Of a stretch of DNA of 64,000 nucleotides, positions 52,840 through 64,000 are shown piece by piece. Each line of letters starts with the position of its first letter. Within the stretch, counting starts at the first letter, position 1. The DNA is from Ostrinia nubilalis (taxonomy: Eukaryota > Arthropoda > Insecta > Lepidoptera > Crambidae). The notes beneath the pieces are model-generated. The model saw only the letters and a list, made by a program, of their open reading frames with translations. It did not search any database and was not told the DNA's origin. The translations under genes were made by a program, and so were the position numbers. The stretch is taken from assembly GCF_963855985.1 (NCBI RefSeq), contig NC_087096.1, forward strand, positions 2,108,001 to 2,172,000, given 5' to 3'.

Positions 52840-53390
52840 GAATTTTAAAAGTGCGGGCGGCGACCGGCCCGCCATTTTATGCGCGTGACGTCATATTACA
52901 ACGACTGGCTTATATTTGTATGGGTGGAATCTTGCAAGCTGAATTAAGACCCACTTCCAGGCAACCGATTAAGCTGAAATTTCGCAAACACATGTGATTT
53001 GGATGACCATGCAATATTATGATGACATGGAGCTGATCTGATGATGGAGCTGGAAGGTGGCCATAGGAACTCTATAATAAAACGACTTAAATGCATCGAG
53101 TTTGGGCTCGTTCGTTTTGTATTGATGAGTATTTTAATTCTATATAGTAATCGGGGTCTAATGTTGGAGCTGGAAGGTAATTCGCAATAAAACGACACAA
53201 TCGCATCAACTTTGGGTTTGGTTCAATTTTAATTTCTGTGATGGGTCTGGGTCTTAATATGTATAATAAGTTTGTATTTACAAAAAAAAAATATTTAAGT
53301 ATGTTTATATCCGTTTTCTTGTGAGCGGACGCTGTGAATGTACGTCACACGGGGTCACGTGACCGTCGGTGGGACTCAATATTTAAGCGA
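52840..53390. repeat. Composite repeat with a duplicated ggagctggaaggt block
   Basis: ggagctggaaggt at about 53045 and 53165 each leads to a…taaaacgac…aatgcatcga/aatcgcatcaa…tttgggt, a ~120-bp tandem duplication. A SINE family 1 tail (53225-53316) follows. The edges have acgtcatattacaacg and tacgtcacacggggtcacgt. Element type unknown. Confidence 0.45.
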
Positions 53391-55200
53391 ACTTTGAATG
53401 CCTATAAAATCATAACTACTGGGTATTTTTGAATGAAATAAAAACTAATGTATTTGTAAATGTAAAAGCTTAACTGTAACATAGGTTTCAAGTGATTTTG
53501 CATACCTAGTAACATTCTCAATTGTCAATGTTAACCTTTTGTTTGGTTGGGTCTTTATTACCCCGCTATCTTTAAAAGCTTTTTATATCTAAGATTTTTA
53601 TTTAACTTATTGTCAGCGGTGGTCTAGAAGCGTGGCGAATCACTTCAATCAAAATAATGTTACATTAATGTTAATACAACAAAGTATATGTATAAACATG
53701 ATTTTCAAATAAATAAAAAATTGCAATCAACCCGACAGTATTGTATAATAATAGCTAATGTAGATTGAGGTAAATGTAAAATAAATCAAAATGGAAAAAA
53801 ACTCTTTATTTATTGAATATTTTTATCGCGCAAAGTAGCTATTTAAAAGGATTGTTGAATTTATTAGGTATGTTTAAGAACTTAAACTTTTTTAGTAAAA
53901 TTCTGGGGTATATTAGACCCCAACCTAATAAACTTGTAATTGGTGCAACTCTACTGACCTCAACATAAACAAATTGCTAAGAGAAATAAGAACAGGCCGC
54001 AATAAACCAGCGTTTTGTACAATGAAGCTGTTAAAAGTAATTGCAAGTGTATCTTGGGATTAATGTGAGACTGTAATTAACACTTTTAGGAGTCACATTA
54101 TTAGTGACAGTGATGTAGCTCCATTATTATTGAGCAAATAGGTATAGGAGGAAACACAAAAAATATATTTAGTTCTTAAGTTCAGAGTTTTTTTTTTTAG
54201 TTTTGTTTTGTTTAATTTCAATAATATTAAATTAAAAGGTAGTTTTTACCCCTAAAATTGTTACCTAATTGTTTTTATTATCTACATTTTATATTCTAAA
54301 TTTCATAAGCTGAAAGTGTGCCTGAAACTATCTCTGAATTCGAGTGACTTCCTTTGAAACACAGGTGATTGTTTGGTCAATAGATGGCTAACATGAGTAG
54401 ACGTATAAAGACACATCTTGTATCGCATTAAGGGTTAATAAACATACCTATTAACACTTATTTGTATATTTTTACGTGGTTTAAAACCAAAGAAAAATTG
54501 CTCTCTCTCTCTATCTTATATATCTCTTTCTCACACACTCTAGTTATTTAATATTTATTTGTATATGCTAATGGCATTAAGTTCACCTCTTGCACAATAA
54601 ATCGTATTGTGTGTGTTTTAGTATAAATAATTAAATAACCTTTTGAGTATGTTCACTAATAATTTAATGCCAAATTGGTAAATATTGTTCTTGTTTCATA
54701 ATGAACAAGGCACTGTTTCATAAACAGTTCAATGTTCGACAAATATTAATTGGCAATAAACTGTTTGTTAAAGCGTTTCTAAAACAAACAATCATTAATC
54801 AGTACATTCATATTATATTAAATTTAAATCTAATAGAAAATTATTTATCTAAACAAAAAATATATTTATCAAAAACAAACAATAATAATTTATTAATTTA
54901 CAGAAGTGGAACTATACATTAAAATTATGCTAAATTCGTTATGCTAAATTATATCTTATATTTATTTAGTAGAATATTAAAATAATCATGTTACAGTGTT
55001 TGTAACAAAACTCCATCGAAGGGAGTTGACCGATTCTTATGAAAGTGGGTATATTCAGTAGGTCTGAGAATAGTTAATAAAAGTACTTTTCAGACCCCTA
55101 GGACCAAAAGATCATTTGCTGGGTCAGCCAGTTAGTAATAAATACGCAATGTCAACAAAAGGGATTCCAATTCAAGAGGGCAAGTTAAACTCAAAGTTTT
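53391..55200. other. AT-rich stretch with CT/CA-rich microsatellite
   Basis: About 54500-54542 is (CT)n turning into CTCACACACTC. No coding region is supported. Confidence 0.45.
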
Positions 55201-55204
55201 TTTT

Positions 55205-55437
55205 TCTGTACTTAGGCCTTTTCCAGGACGCTTAATACATGTCCCAAATAGCTTGCCCTACCACCACTTCGGGAAAACATGGGCTGGTGCTGAGAAGAAG
55301 TGGCAGAAGAAACTCAGTCACCTTTGTCAGCCTCTTTTTTAATAAAATACAACAAGCTGTTTTCGAGAGTCATCACGAATCGTCTCGCACGTAGGTTCGA
55401 TGACTTCCAGCCTCCCGAACAAGCCGGTTCCGGAAAT
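55205..55437 (+). pseudogene. Non-LTR retrotransposon fragments including an RT-domain piece
   Basis: 55343-55437 reads NKLFSRVITNRLARRFDDFQ then PPEQAGSGN, the (KL.S..I..RL…D..QP.EQAGFR) block of the non-LTR RT fingers domain. Upstream 55205-55330 (gctggtgctgagaagaagtg, gcagaagaaactcagtcac) is a dispersed moth repeat fused to it. Confidence 0.65.
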
Positions 55438-56851
55438 ACTACTTAAATTGAAACAAAATATGTAATAAGTGCGAGCTAGGCAGGTAAAGTCCACGCACTA
55501 TTGTCATATAATCATTTATGTTGTAGTATCCTTTTTTCAAGGACTTCCTTTTCTTTCAAAGCCACTGATGGTAAAGACTTTCTCTAACAAACATGCGGAC
55601 AAAGTAGCGTGTAATGACTAGTTTTTAAACTAAGGCGTATCGAGCCGCGAGCTAGATCTTAACATGCCAAGATGCAGTACTTTATGCTAAAGGAAAGCAA
55701 TAAAACAAAGATCTGTTATTATCGAGGCGCTGGCCAAGTGGGTTGTTTTGCATGTCGACTGCAGAGGTGCGCTTATTTTAAATAGGGTTGTTACAAGTTA
55801 ATCATATTATTCAGTAACTAGTTAGTTACTTTTCCAGTAGGATTATGAATAAAATAAATGATTATGATTAGGATGCGTGCCGATAAAATTATCGCGGAGC
55901 GCTTCCTGGGCCCACAGTAACGAGAGGCGGGATTTGTCCTGTTACCACTGCAATCCTGTATAGTTAGGATCTACAGTCTGGCCTCCTATGAAACATAACT
56001 GACCTAGGGTGATAGCTAATAATCCACAAAGAATTTAATCAGAAGATTAAAAGATTTTCGTCTATTCATATCAACGTAGCTCCGAAACAAAGAGACAGAT
56101 GACTGAATATAGTTATAAAACTTTTCTGTATGACGTTATCGATGCCATACCTAATACCTAAGTCATTAAGGATAGTGGATGGTAATGATCATATAAACAT
56201 AACACAATCCTTTATTATGTTTAATTAATCGTACGGTAGTTGTGATTAATTGTTTAGGTACCTATCTCAATTCTTTTTAAAAGCCTAATTGTAAAATAAT
56301 AATGCCTTTAGCAAATTAATGAACTTCCCACATAATCTGCATTAAAAATACTCATTATACGAGTAAAATTGATTTCAATGTTATCAGTATAGAATAGAAA
56401 ATAATCAGGTACCTATAGTTATTGTTTGAATATAATGCGTAGTTTTATACTAAGTTATGCGATTCCCAAGTATCAATGGCTACTTTTTATATCGGAACTA
56501 CAAGCTTCCCATGGAGGTATGTTATATTCTTTTTCATTTTAAAATATTTTATTTACCAGCTAGAAAATTAATGCTAATGTTGAACAAAAGAACTGCTACA
56601 AAATGAACTGTAAATACTTAAGAATTACCAACAAGAGAGGGAATTTAAGCATTCCAGAAATTATGGCATTATTAATAAATATCTGCATTTTTTTGGTTGT
56701 TTTACTTAGTAGGTTAGTTTTAGGACTGTGACTATGAGTATTCATGGAATATCTGGGTTAACAGTCTCACTGAAGGGGTGCAGATGCGATCTGAAATAGA
56801 GCGTCCAGCACTTGTCCAGAAGTAGCCTGTATTAAGAGTAGGCGTAGGCTA

Positions 56852-57028
56852 AGAGTAGGCGCACACCGTTGATTTTTAGTTGACCGATAGTTGTGCCCGA
56901 TTTTAAATTGTATGAAGAATCGGCCAAATCGAAGCGGCTTAGTGTGCGCACTCCCATACATGCCCATACTGATCAACTGCCCGACTAAACTATCGGCCGA
57001 CGAAAAATCAACGGTGTGCGCCTACTCT
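56852..57028 (+). mobile_element. MITE family E, second copy (177 bp)
   Basis: agagtaggcgcacaccgttg to gcgcctactct, same length and order as 19936-20112. The left end is preceded by a partial duplicate taagagtaggcgtaggc at about 56833. Confidence 0.85.
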
Positions 57029-57111
57029 AAGAGAGAGAGAAAATGTGTGTAGAGCCACAATTTTTTTTCTATGGAACAAGACACCTACAAAACAACAAGA
57101 ATACTTACAAA

Positions 57112-57342
57112 AACATCATCATCATCTCAGCCATAGGACGTCCACTGCTGAACATAGGCCTCCCCCAATGCTTTCCATGTTGCCCGGTTGGTAGCGGCCT
57201 GCATCCAGCGCCTTCTACCTTTATGACGTCGTTGGTCCACCTTGTGGGTGGACGTCCCATGCTGCGTTTTCCAGTCTCCACTCCAGAACCTTGCTGCCCC
57301 ATCGGCCGTCAGTTCTGCGTACCTACTATGTGCCCTGCCCAT
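57112..57342 (-). pseudogene. Reverse-transcriptase C-terminal fragment (minus strand)
   Basis: Minus strand: [20 protein letters not shown] then …[12 protein letters not shown], i.e. the same ORF end as 17434-17624 with a frameshift, followed by a (GAT)n tail (57112-57126). The 3' microsatellite is shared with the exon-g copy, supporting one family. Confidence 0.7.
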
Positions 57343-57663
57343 AAACATAAAACACAAAAACATAGAGAGCACATATCGCCAACCCTACCAAAGCCATGCA
57401 GCAAATGTTGCATGCATAATGCACACCATTACACACGAGAGTGCGTCAGGAACTTAATTTTGCACAAATCATATATTGTGCAGTACAATTGCCGGGGTAA
57501 TGTTCCCATAGAACGCTGTGTGTTTTGTTCAAAGGGAAATCTGGGTATTCGTGGAGCCATTAAGCTTTTCAATAATTCAGTATTCATCTGTCAGCCATTT
57601 TCCACAAGAAATAAGTTTGTACTGACTCGTAGCTTCGAAGACCTCAGATTTTCTTCTGAATAA

Positions 57664-59144
57664 TTTCGTTGTGAGTCCAATGAAACTTTAGTTTTTCTCT
57701 GGGATGAAACTCGGCCATTACTGGTTGGGTTTCCATTAGTGGTGATGCTGCAGTAGGTAGACTAGATACTAGCTACTAAGAAGTTGAAGCAGGTACGAAT
57801 GAAGGAACTAAATGTATCCCACATGAACTAGGGATTGTAAGAAGTGCAGAAATATATATTTTGTCTGAAATTTGGCAATATTGCATTGTTTTTTAACATT
57901 TTTCCTAGAGATCTCATTCATACAAATACCCTAGTCAGTTTTTCATGACTGACATTTAGAAAGGTACAAAGTGTATTGAAGATTAATTTTTATTTTAACT
58001 ATAACAATAAACACTATTCTAATAACCGTAACTGTCGTTTCAAAATCAAAACTACTTTCTCTCTAAAAGAATGGCTCATCTCACAAAGGTTTTCTTTCAT
58101 TTATTTGTTTAATCTCTGGACTTCCCACGAAATCGCAAAACATTTATACAAACGGGCGCTTTCTTACAATTGTTTGGTAATTTTATAGTTGATTGAAGTG
58201 AGCGAGCCTCTTTTCATTAGAGATTTATCAAAGTAGTAAAAGTAATGTCTAAACTAATACAAAATGAGTCAAATCTCCATTAAATAACGATGACAAAGAA
58301 GAAGAAGGTGAAATAATCTGATGAATGTCAAATTAATTATTATCTTCTTTGCTTCTTCCTAGAGATAACAGGTTTGGTATGAAGAATTCATCATTATCCA
58401 AGTTAGACATTTGAAAATTAACTTATCATCATCATCAGTATCAGGTCATTTGGTTCACTTCAGGAACACGACCCTCTCTAATTTACCAGAGGAAATAAGA
58501 GGATTTGACCTGCACTCCCCAGAAACCAGATGTTCTCATAATGCTCTTTCATTTCGTAAAAAATGTGTTACACAATTTACAATTTACTGTTTTGTTAGTC
58601 ATCTTACCTACTATTAAAACTTTTTGCGACAGACCAACATTTGAATCAAGCTGCCGATAGAGTAGTTAAATAAATTTTGCTCTAAACTTTCAACTTTGCT
58701 GTATCATTTTCATAATTAATCATGACTGACGAAGACTGCGAAAGTCTAGGTTTTTTACTGAATTATTTAACTGATGTTGGTCAATGACTAGTGTAGGTCA
58801 CTAGCAGAGAGGTAGCAAAAACTACAATTAAAGTATTAGTAACGGTTAAAAATGTGAGTATATTTTTAGTTATTTCCGTCTGCGATTTTATTTGCGTCTA
58901 TTTTTTTCTGTCTAGAGTTAACATTTGGATAGATAGATCAAACAGATAAGTAAATAAAAATCACAAATAGTTACGTGTTGAAAAGCCCTTTTCACTAGTT
59001 TCCTACTAAAGTACGGCTAACGAGAAGCGATACAAAAGGCCGATTCGTCTTTCGAATTCACAATCTATTCTGTGTCTTCCCATCTTGTGTATTTGTCGTA
59101 ATGTCTCGTTCTCTCGCCAAAATATGTCAAAGTCAAACCCTTAG
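57664..59144. other. AT-rich stretch
   Basis: Contains one (ATC)-headed dispersed repeat fragment at 58426-58520 (acgaccctctctaatttacc, cctgcactccccag). Otherwise nothing recognisable. Confidence 0.45.
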
Positions 59145-59258
59145 GCTGGGTTGCACCATCTTACTTTAACTTTGACAAACGTCAAAAATCTGTCAAATTC
59201 CATACAAAAAGCACCGGTTATCGTCATAGTTACCGTTAAAGATAGGTGGTGCAACCCA
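59145..59258 (+). mobile_element. MITE family J (114 bp)
   Basis: ggctgggttgcaccatctta…taactttgac, and gttaccgttaaaga…ggtggtgcaaccca. The terminal ~13 bp are inverted, with loosely inverted aactttaac / gttaaag within. Confidence 0.7.
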
Positions 59259-59473
59259 CCCCTACTATTCCAAATGAAAATGACATTGGGTTTGTTTACA
59301 TTTGGTATCGCTTCTCGTTGGCCGTACTTTACCTACCTATGTAATTTTTATCCCTTGTCTAGTTTTACGCTGAAATAAAAAAGTAGGTACTTTTGCTTTG
59401 TATTATCACAAATAACATAAAACGTATTATCTATACTGTGTAGTCGTATTATTACATGATATCTTAGTATCTA

Positions 59474-59595
59474 GCCCCCTTATTAATAAAAAGTTTCATC
59501 CGGGACGATTCACTGGATTAAAATGACATTTCCATACTAAATGACAATTTAAAGCAGAGTTCAACTAGGATGTAACTTTTATTATTAAGGGGGTA
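59474..59595 (+). mobile_element. Small MITE family K
   Basis: cccccttattaataaaaagt and the inverted cttttattattaaggggg, about 120 bp apart outer to outer. Inner tttcatcc / ggatgtaa is loosely inverted as well. Confidence 0.65.
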
Positions 59596-60025
59596 ATATG
59601 TATTAGCACATTTATTAAGTCAATCAGCTGGAAATTTACACTAACAAATCCAACTATTGAAATGTAATCGCGTGTATTTCACTAACAAATTAATTATTAG
59701 CAATTTGTTTGTTAGTTTATTGGTTAAATGCTAAAATAAAACACATTCATTTACTGCTAAACTGACTAGCACTTCGGAAATAATACTAAAGTGCCGTGTA
59801 TGAACGAAAAAAAATTGACAAAGAACGCTCGAACTTTCATTTCTGGAAACTTTGGTTTTGTTTTTCCCGAATAAAAATTCAATTAAAAACTGGCCAAGTG
59901 AGTGTAGTCACGTGAATTCTAGAGTTATGTAGTAAACAATATAGATAGAACCTAAGAACACAAATTGTGACTCGAAAAAGGTCTGTTAAATAGCTCTTTT
60001 ACACGTCCTAATAAGTATAAACTAA

Positions 60026-60152
60026 TGCCCGTTTTCACCATCAATCCCTAATTTTTAAGTGACCCCTATGTAAACGAAATTCCTGTTATTTGTTAACAAA
60101 TTGTTACCATAGGGGTCACTTAAAAATTAGGGATTGATGGTGAAAATAGGCT
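60026..60152 (+). mobile_element. Foldback MITE family C, best-preserved copy
   Basis: tgcccgttttcaccatcaat…ccctaatttttaagtgaccc and its near-exact complement ending ggtgaaaatagg; loop of about 30 bases. Confidence 0.85.
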
Positions 60153-60319
60153 TAAGTCATGTTTTTAACTTGACCAACAAAACGTTGCCATTACGAGCGC
60201 ATTTTGTTTTTGTGATTTGCAATTGTTTTAGGTTTACCTGTGGTTTACACAGTTTAAATTCAGCACAGCTTATAAGATTTTAAACTTTCACGTTTCATTT
60301 CAACTAATATAGAGAAACA

Positions 60320-60511
60320 GGCCGTTTGTAGACATCCGTTTGTTTACTGGACGACGGACCGTCAAAAAACGGATATCCTTTGCTTGCTGTCAATTTTCTC
60401 GCGGGACCTAACTATGTTCGATGCATGTGCACACGTACTCCACCTCTAAATCCGGGGAAAAAATCCGTAGTCCGTAGTCCGTAGTAAAAAAACGGATGTT
60501 TACAAGTGGCC
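60320..60511 (+). mobile_element. MITE family L with (ccgtagt)3
   Basis: ggccgtttgtagacatccgt on the left and acggatgtttacaagtggcc on the right are inverted. Inside is a triple heptamer tccgtagtccgtagtccgta at about 60465. Confidence 0.75.
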
Positions 60512-60609
60512 ACACGGGTCTCAACGCGACGTTCTTTTATATGAATTATTTTTTATATGGTCGCGTTTCTCTATTTTAGAACAGCTTGTCTATTAATACA
60601 TATTCTTTG

Positions 60610-60710
60610 GGTTGCCTTCATCCCGGATCTGGCCTACTTTGGGGCTGAAGGCTTGGCCTTTTGGAGGCAGGCCAAGATCAACGAAGTAGGGCAGGTTCAT
60701 TTATCTCACC
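60610..60710. repeat. GC-richer island, probable repeat
   Basis: ttgccttcatcccggatctg…ggggctgaaggcttggcctt…ggaggcaggccaagatcaac stands out from the AT-rich flanks. I recall similar text as a dispersed element in moths but cannot name it; the short ORF across it shows no known domain. Confidence 0.35.
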
Positions 60711-61947
60711 ATATAATATTATTAAGTAACTATGCATCTTCTTTTATGGACACGCTCGTTGAATTATACAGGCCAAATGTTACTGTATACTGTATAAGAG
60801 GACGCTATAGGTAATTTATTACCATCTATTTCCTGCCTTAGAGTGAAAACCTCGGGAATGCATTTTTTCTCATAATTTAGGTATACATTTTATGCATTTC
60901 GACCAATCTTACAGAATATAGCGCAGTTTTACCTTCCTCCTGAAAAACTTCTTTTACACTTTAAGAGGCTTTTACTCTAAGGCTTCGTTATACAAACTTG
61001 ACAATTTAATGGACAGACTGTATGTTACTAACATGTATTTAACTTATAGTATATTTTTGATCGATAAATACTACTAAACTACTGATCTGATTTTAATGAA
61101 ACTTTACGATTCATAACGATCTGTGACAAACTGTATTTCAATCGTATGAACGCGGACTACACCAAGCAAATCCATAAAAAAAAACCAGTGACCATTTCAT
61201 CAAAACGATCACTAAAAGTTACTTAAGTATCAATTTATACATACTCACTCGTATATGAGATTTCAACAAAAATTCCAATCACGATCTGAAATTGGTACAT
61301 AAGTAATGTAATAATTAAAACAGGCAATAACATGAGCTCATATTGCAATCGACATAGTATAAACTCATCGGGTGCATTAAGATCTAAAAACACTAATGAT
61401 CGTGCGCAGGCGTACGAGAGAGCGAGATAGCAAGCAACGTCGATAAATTCTATAACTGTATTTATATTATGCGTTTTAATGTACGGTTCGATTGTATTGT
61501 TTTTGTTTAAGCATGTTAATAGCATCTTTATTCTTTATAGATTAGTTTAAACGAGACACACGCACAAATTTTTGCATATTTTATAGAAAATGTATATGAT
61601 AATCATAATATGCATAATTATTTTTTCTATTACTTTTTTCCTGTGGTTCATTGGGTATTGGGGCTAAATAGTGGTTTTGCTTCGTAGTAGATCAAACATT
61701 TTATCTTAAAGAAACTAAAGAAAGAAGGAAAAAATGACTTAAAACATTTACAGGCCAAGTAGATCCTAGACTGCATCTTATTTAACATCAGGTGTGATTG
61801 CGTTCAATTACTTGCCTTTTTCTGCATTAAAATTCAGTTTTTCTGCCCCAAACCAAAGTTACAAAAACAGAAACATTAGTACAAATTGTCGTACTGCAGC
61901 ATTAGTTTTTTGGGTAAGCTACACCAGCACTTAGCCTGCAATTTCAT

Positions 61948-62175
61948 TAACCTTTTGCCCGCCGAACCTGAGGAGTCGTGCCAAAAATGCCCCGTCTCGG
62001 GCACGCTCATTACTTAGCTAAGTATCATTTACACTGTGCGATTCCATTTCAGCAAAAACCGGCGTTTTTACATAGTTTTCGTGTGGCCACGCGACGTTAA
62101 CATGCAGTGAGGTAGCCTATTGTGGCCGTGGCGTGAAGCCCGTATGCGGCGACCCAAAGACATCCAAAACTGCCT
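61948..62175. repeat. Possible dispersed repeat (gcccgccgaacctgaggagt)
   Basis: GC-richer than its surroundings, with cgtgccaaaaatgccccgtc and a right part gcgtgaagcccgtatgcggc. No inverted ends found; nature uncertain. Confidence 0.35.
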
Positions 62176-62356
62176 TTTTATGCATAAAAATAATCGTTTA
62201 TTTTAAACAAAAAGTTACATAGAGCGCGAATATTACTATGCAAAAGTGACATTACTCGTAGCATAACACATACTAATATGGCTCCCCTGACTACTAAACT
62301 AGATTACGACCTGTATCTTCGTTGTCAGTGATTCTACTTGTATTAATCAATACTAG

Positions 62357-62590
62357 ACAATGACCTCCACTAAGGATTTTTGCCGCAACCGGTCCTGTGC
62401 TGTCCGCACCCAAGAGCTTTCTGCGACCTTCGCCGGATCTTCGGACCATCAAGTGGGAGACCTGCCCACACCTCTTCTAGTACCAGAAACAGAGCACACT
62501 TCCAGTCTGAAATCGCCTCTCGAGAACTTTTCTGTCCTGACGTCCATCAGCTCTATGAGCTATGTATGCTCCCGCCCACTACTACTTAAT
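62357..62590 (-). pseudogene. Antisense reverse-transcriptase terminus
   Basis: tgacctccactaaggatttt…ccgcaaccggtcctgtgctg…gcgaccttcgccggatcttc…ctcgagaacttttctgtcc is the complement of a non-LTR RT end of the (RWTDDL.KVAGS…) type. More diverged than the other copies; frames broken. Confidence 0.55.
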
Positions 62591-63013
62591 TTTACAGGCT
62601 GTCAGCTCCAATCTCCTCATTTCTGATTCAATCACATAAAAATATAAGAATTGAAAGCCTCAGGTATTATGAAGTCCTAATAGCCATCAAAATAAAAATT
62701 CAATTACATTAATTTAAAGTACCTACTTATCTATTTACACAGTCGTATCACAAAATATAACAGAAGGTAAACTCATGTATGTACCTCGCTTTGCATACCT
62801 CTCTCGCTCGCACGCTCGGCCGTCGCGCTAGGGTTGTCTTGTCATGTGTTGCGTTTATTTCGTTATGATAGAAAAATGTTACTCTTAATACTATGCAAGA
62901 AAGACAATAACAAATATCCACGTATACTTATTTATATTTAGTACGTTATTATAGTAATAGTTTACAAACAAATACACGAGAAGGAAGTAGTATTTAGTTG
63001 AGTGACACTATTA

Positions 63014-63207
63014 TCCAACTAATATCATAAATGCGAAAGTTTGGATGTCTGGATGTTTGTTGCTCTTTCACGCAAAAACTACTGAACGGATTTTGATGTA
63101 ACTTTACAGTATTATTGTTTATAACCCTGAATAACATATAGGCTATAATTTATGACGATCTGTGACAAACTAAATTTCACGCGGGTGAAGCCGCGGGCAA
63201 AAGCTAG
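63014..63207 (+). mobile_element. Non-autonomous Helitron, Lep1-like
   Basis: Begins TCCAACTAATATCATAAATG; ends gcgggtgaagccgcgggc…aaaagCTAG, and the next base is T, the expected A-T target junction for Helitrons. Shares aacatataggctataa and atgacgatctgtg with 7907-8113. Confidence 0.8.
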
Positions 63208-63439
63208 TTATCCAATAATTCCTAAAATCTCTCTAAAACGATTTGATATTCCTAATAATTGAGTTGGCTTTCAATTTCAATTGAAATTCAAATAAATAAC
63301 TTACTTACCTCCCCGAATCAACAGGTAATTTAAAAAATGAAAAATCGGTATTTAATGATGAGTTTAAGCAACCAAATACCGAACAATTATAATACGACTT
63401 TTTCTGTTCACTCATTTTCGTCAATTTCGCAAAACAAAA

Positions 63440-63700
63440 TAATATCACAGGCGGTTAACCGGCGCGTGACTCAAGCGAACCACAGCGAACGTGTGGCGAA
63501 CGTCTGTCGCGCCACGTCGCGCTCGCATTCGTCCAAGACAGTCTTGCTAGAGCGGTGTCTATGTGTGCGTGGCTCGAGCGCGTTTAGTATGGAGTTTGTC
63601 TTCTGTTATATTTTGTGGTCGTATCGTCCAGCACAAAGTAAAAACGCTGTTAAACTGTACATTGCGCAGTGTGCGCTGCGGTTACAACTGTAAAGGGCCA
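63440..63700. other. CpG-rich block near the window end
   Basis: ggcggttaaccggcgcgtga…cgtctgtcgcgccacgtcgc…gctcgagcgcg is the second clear CpG-rich block of the right half. It may be a promoter region or exon of a neighbouring gene, but I find no correctly spaced initiator/DPE and no domain in its ORF. A smaller block is at 62795-62832. Confidence 0.3.
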
Positions 63701-64000
63701 CGTACACTGTTCTATTTAATTTACTTCCTGTACAGTTGCTGAAAAACTTTAGTCGGTATGTGTGAACGCCATACATTTCCTGAATGCGGTCTACGCTTTG
63801 TTTTTACTTGTTAAATACCTAGTTTACTTCCGAAGCATTTGTTATTGTAACGTGGTATTTATGTAGAGTCAAATTAGTTCTAATTTTGTTTGAATTATTA
63901 TAACCAAATTAGCTTGGTCTTCGTTTCGCTTCTTTTTTCGCTTCTTCCTCGGTCCCTCACTGATGAGGATCGCGACCACATAGTGTTCCTCCACAGACTG

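Noticed and set aside
57043..57663. 206-codon plus-strand ORF
   Set aside because: Its first half is antisense to a reverse-transcriptase fragment (57112-57342) and the rest has no domain, splice context or coding-like composition.
61235..61525. 96-codon minus-strand ORF with a hydrophobic segment
   Set aside because: Hydrophobicity follows from AT-rich codons; no homology recognised.
63337..63693. 118-codon ORF over the CpG-rich block
   Set aside because: No recognisable domain; the openness is explained by the base composition. Kept only as a CpG-rich block.

Overview
The window is nuclear genomic DNA of a lepidopteran insect (moth or butterfly). The evidence is an AT-rich background, long introns with GT-AG borders, an insect-type multi-domain chitinase, tRNA-derived SINEs, non-LTR retrotransposon debris, Helitron ends resembling the Lep1 group, and many TA- or TTAA-flanked MITEs. 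The species cannot be named from the sequence.

Positions 1 to about 25,400 hold the 3' three quarters of one plus-strand gene, a group III chitinase (Cht7-like). Fourteen coding exons between 3681 and 24383 join in one uninterrupted frame of 753 codons plus stop. They encode the C-terminal half of a first GH18 catalytic domain, a basic Asn-rich linker, a complete second GH18 domain and a C-terminal CBM14 (peritrophin-A) chitin-binding domain. The N-terminus and the catalytic DxxDxDxE motif of GH18-1 lie upstream of the window. Two introns contain partial duplications of their neighbouring exon: a decayed array of about six copies of the linker exon (13,450-14,100), and one 84-nt, frame-preserving copy of part of exon 11 (21,186-21,269).

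From about 25.4 to 64 kb I find no convincing protein-coding host gene. The interval is intergenic or long-intron sequence packed with repeats. The outstanding repeat is a 1,692-bp TA-flanked foldback element (41,393-43,084). Its two roughly 780-bp inverted arms enclose a 129-bp scrap of transposase coding sequence. Immediately downstream is a CpG-rich block with a correctly spaced initiator and DPE, followed by an ATG-free stretch ending in a consensus splice donor (43,205-43,390). This is a plausible promoter and untranslated first exon of a plus-strand gene whose coding exons lie beyond the window.

Other repeats include at least ten foldback/MITE families, three tRNA-derived SINE families, two Helitron-like families, fragments of at least three non-LTR retrotransposon lineages (one nested inside a MITE), and a recent poly(A) retroposon with 12-bp target-site duplications inside another element.
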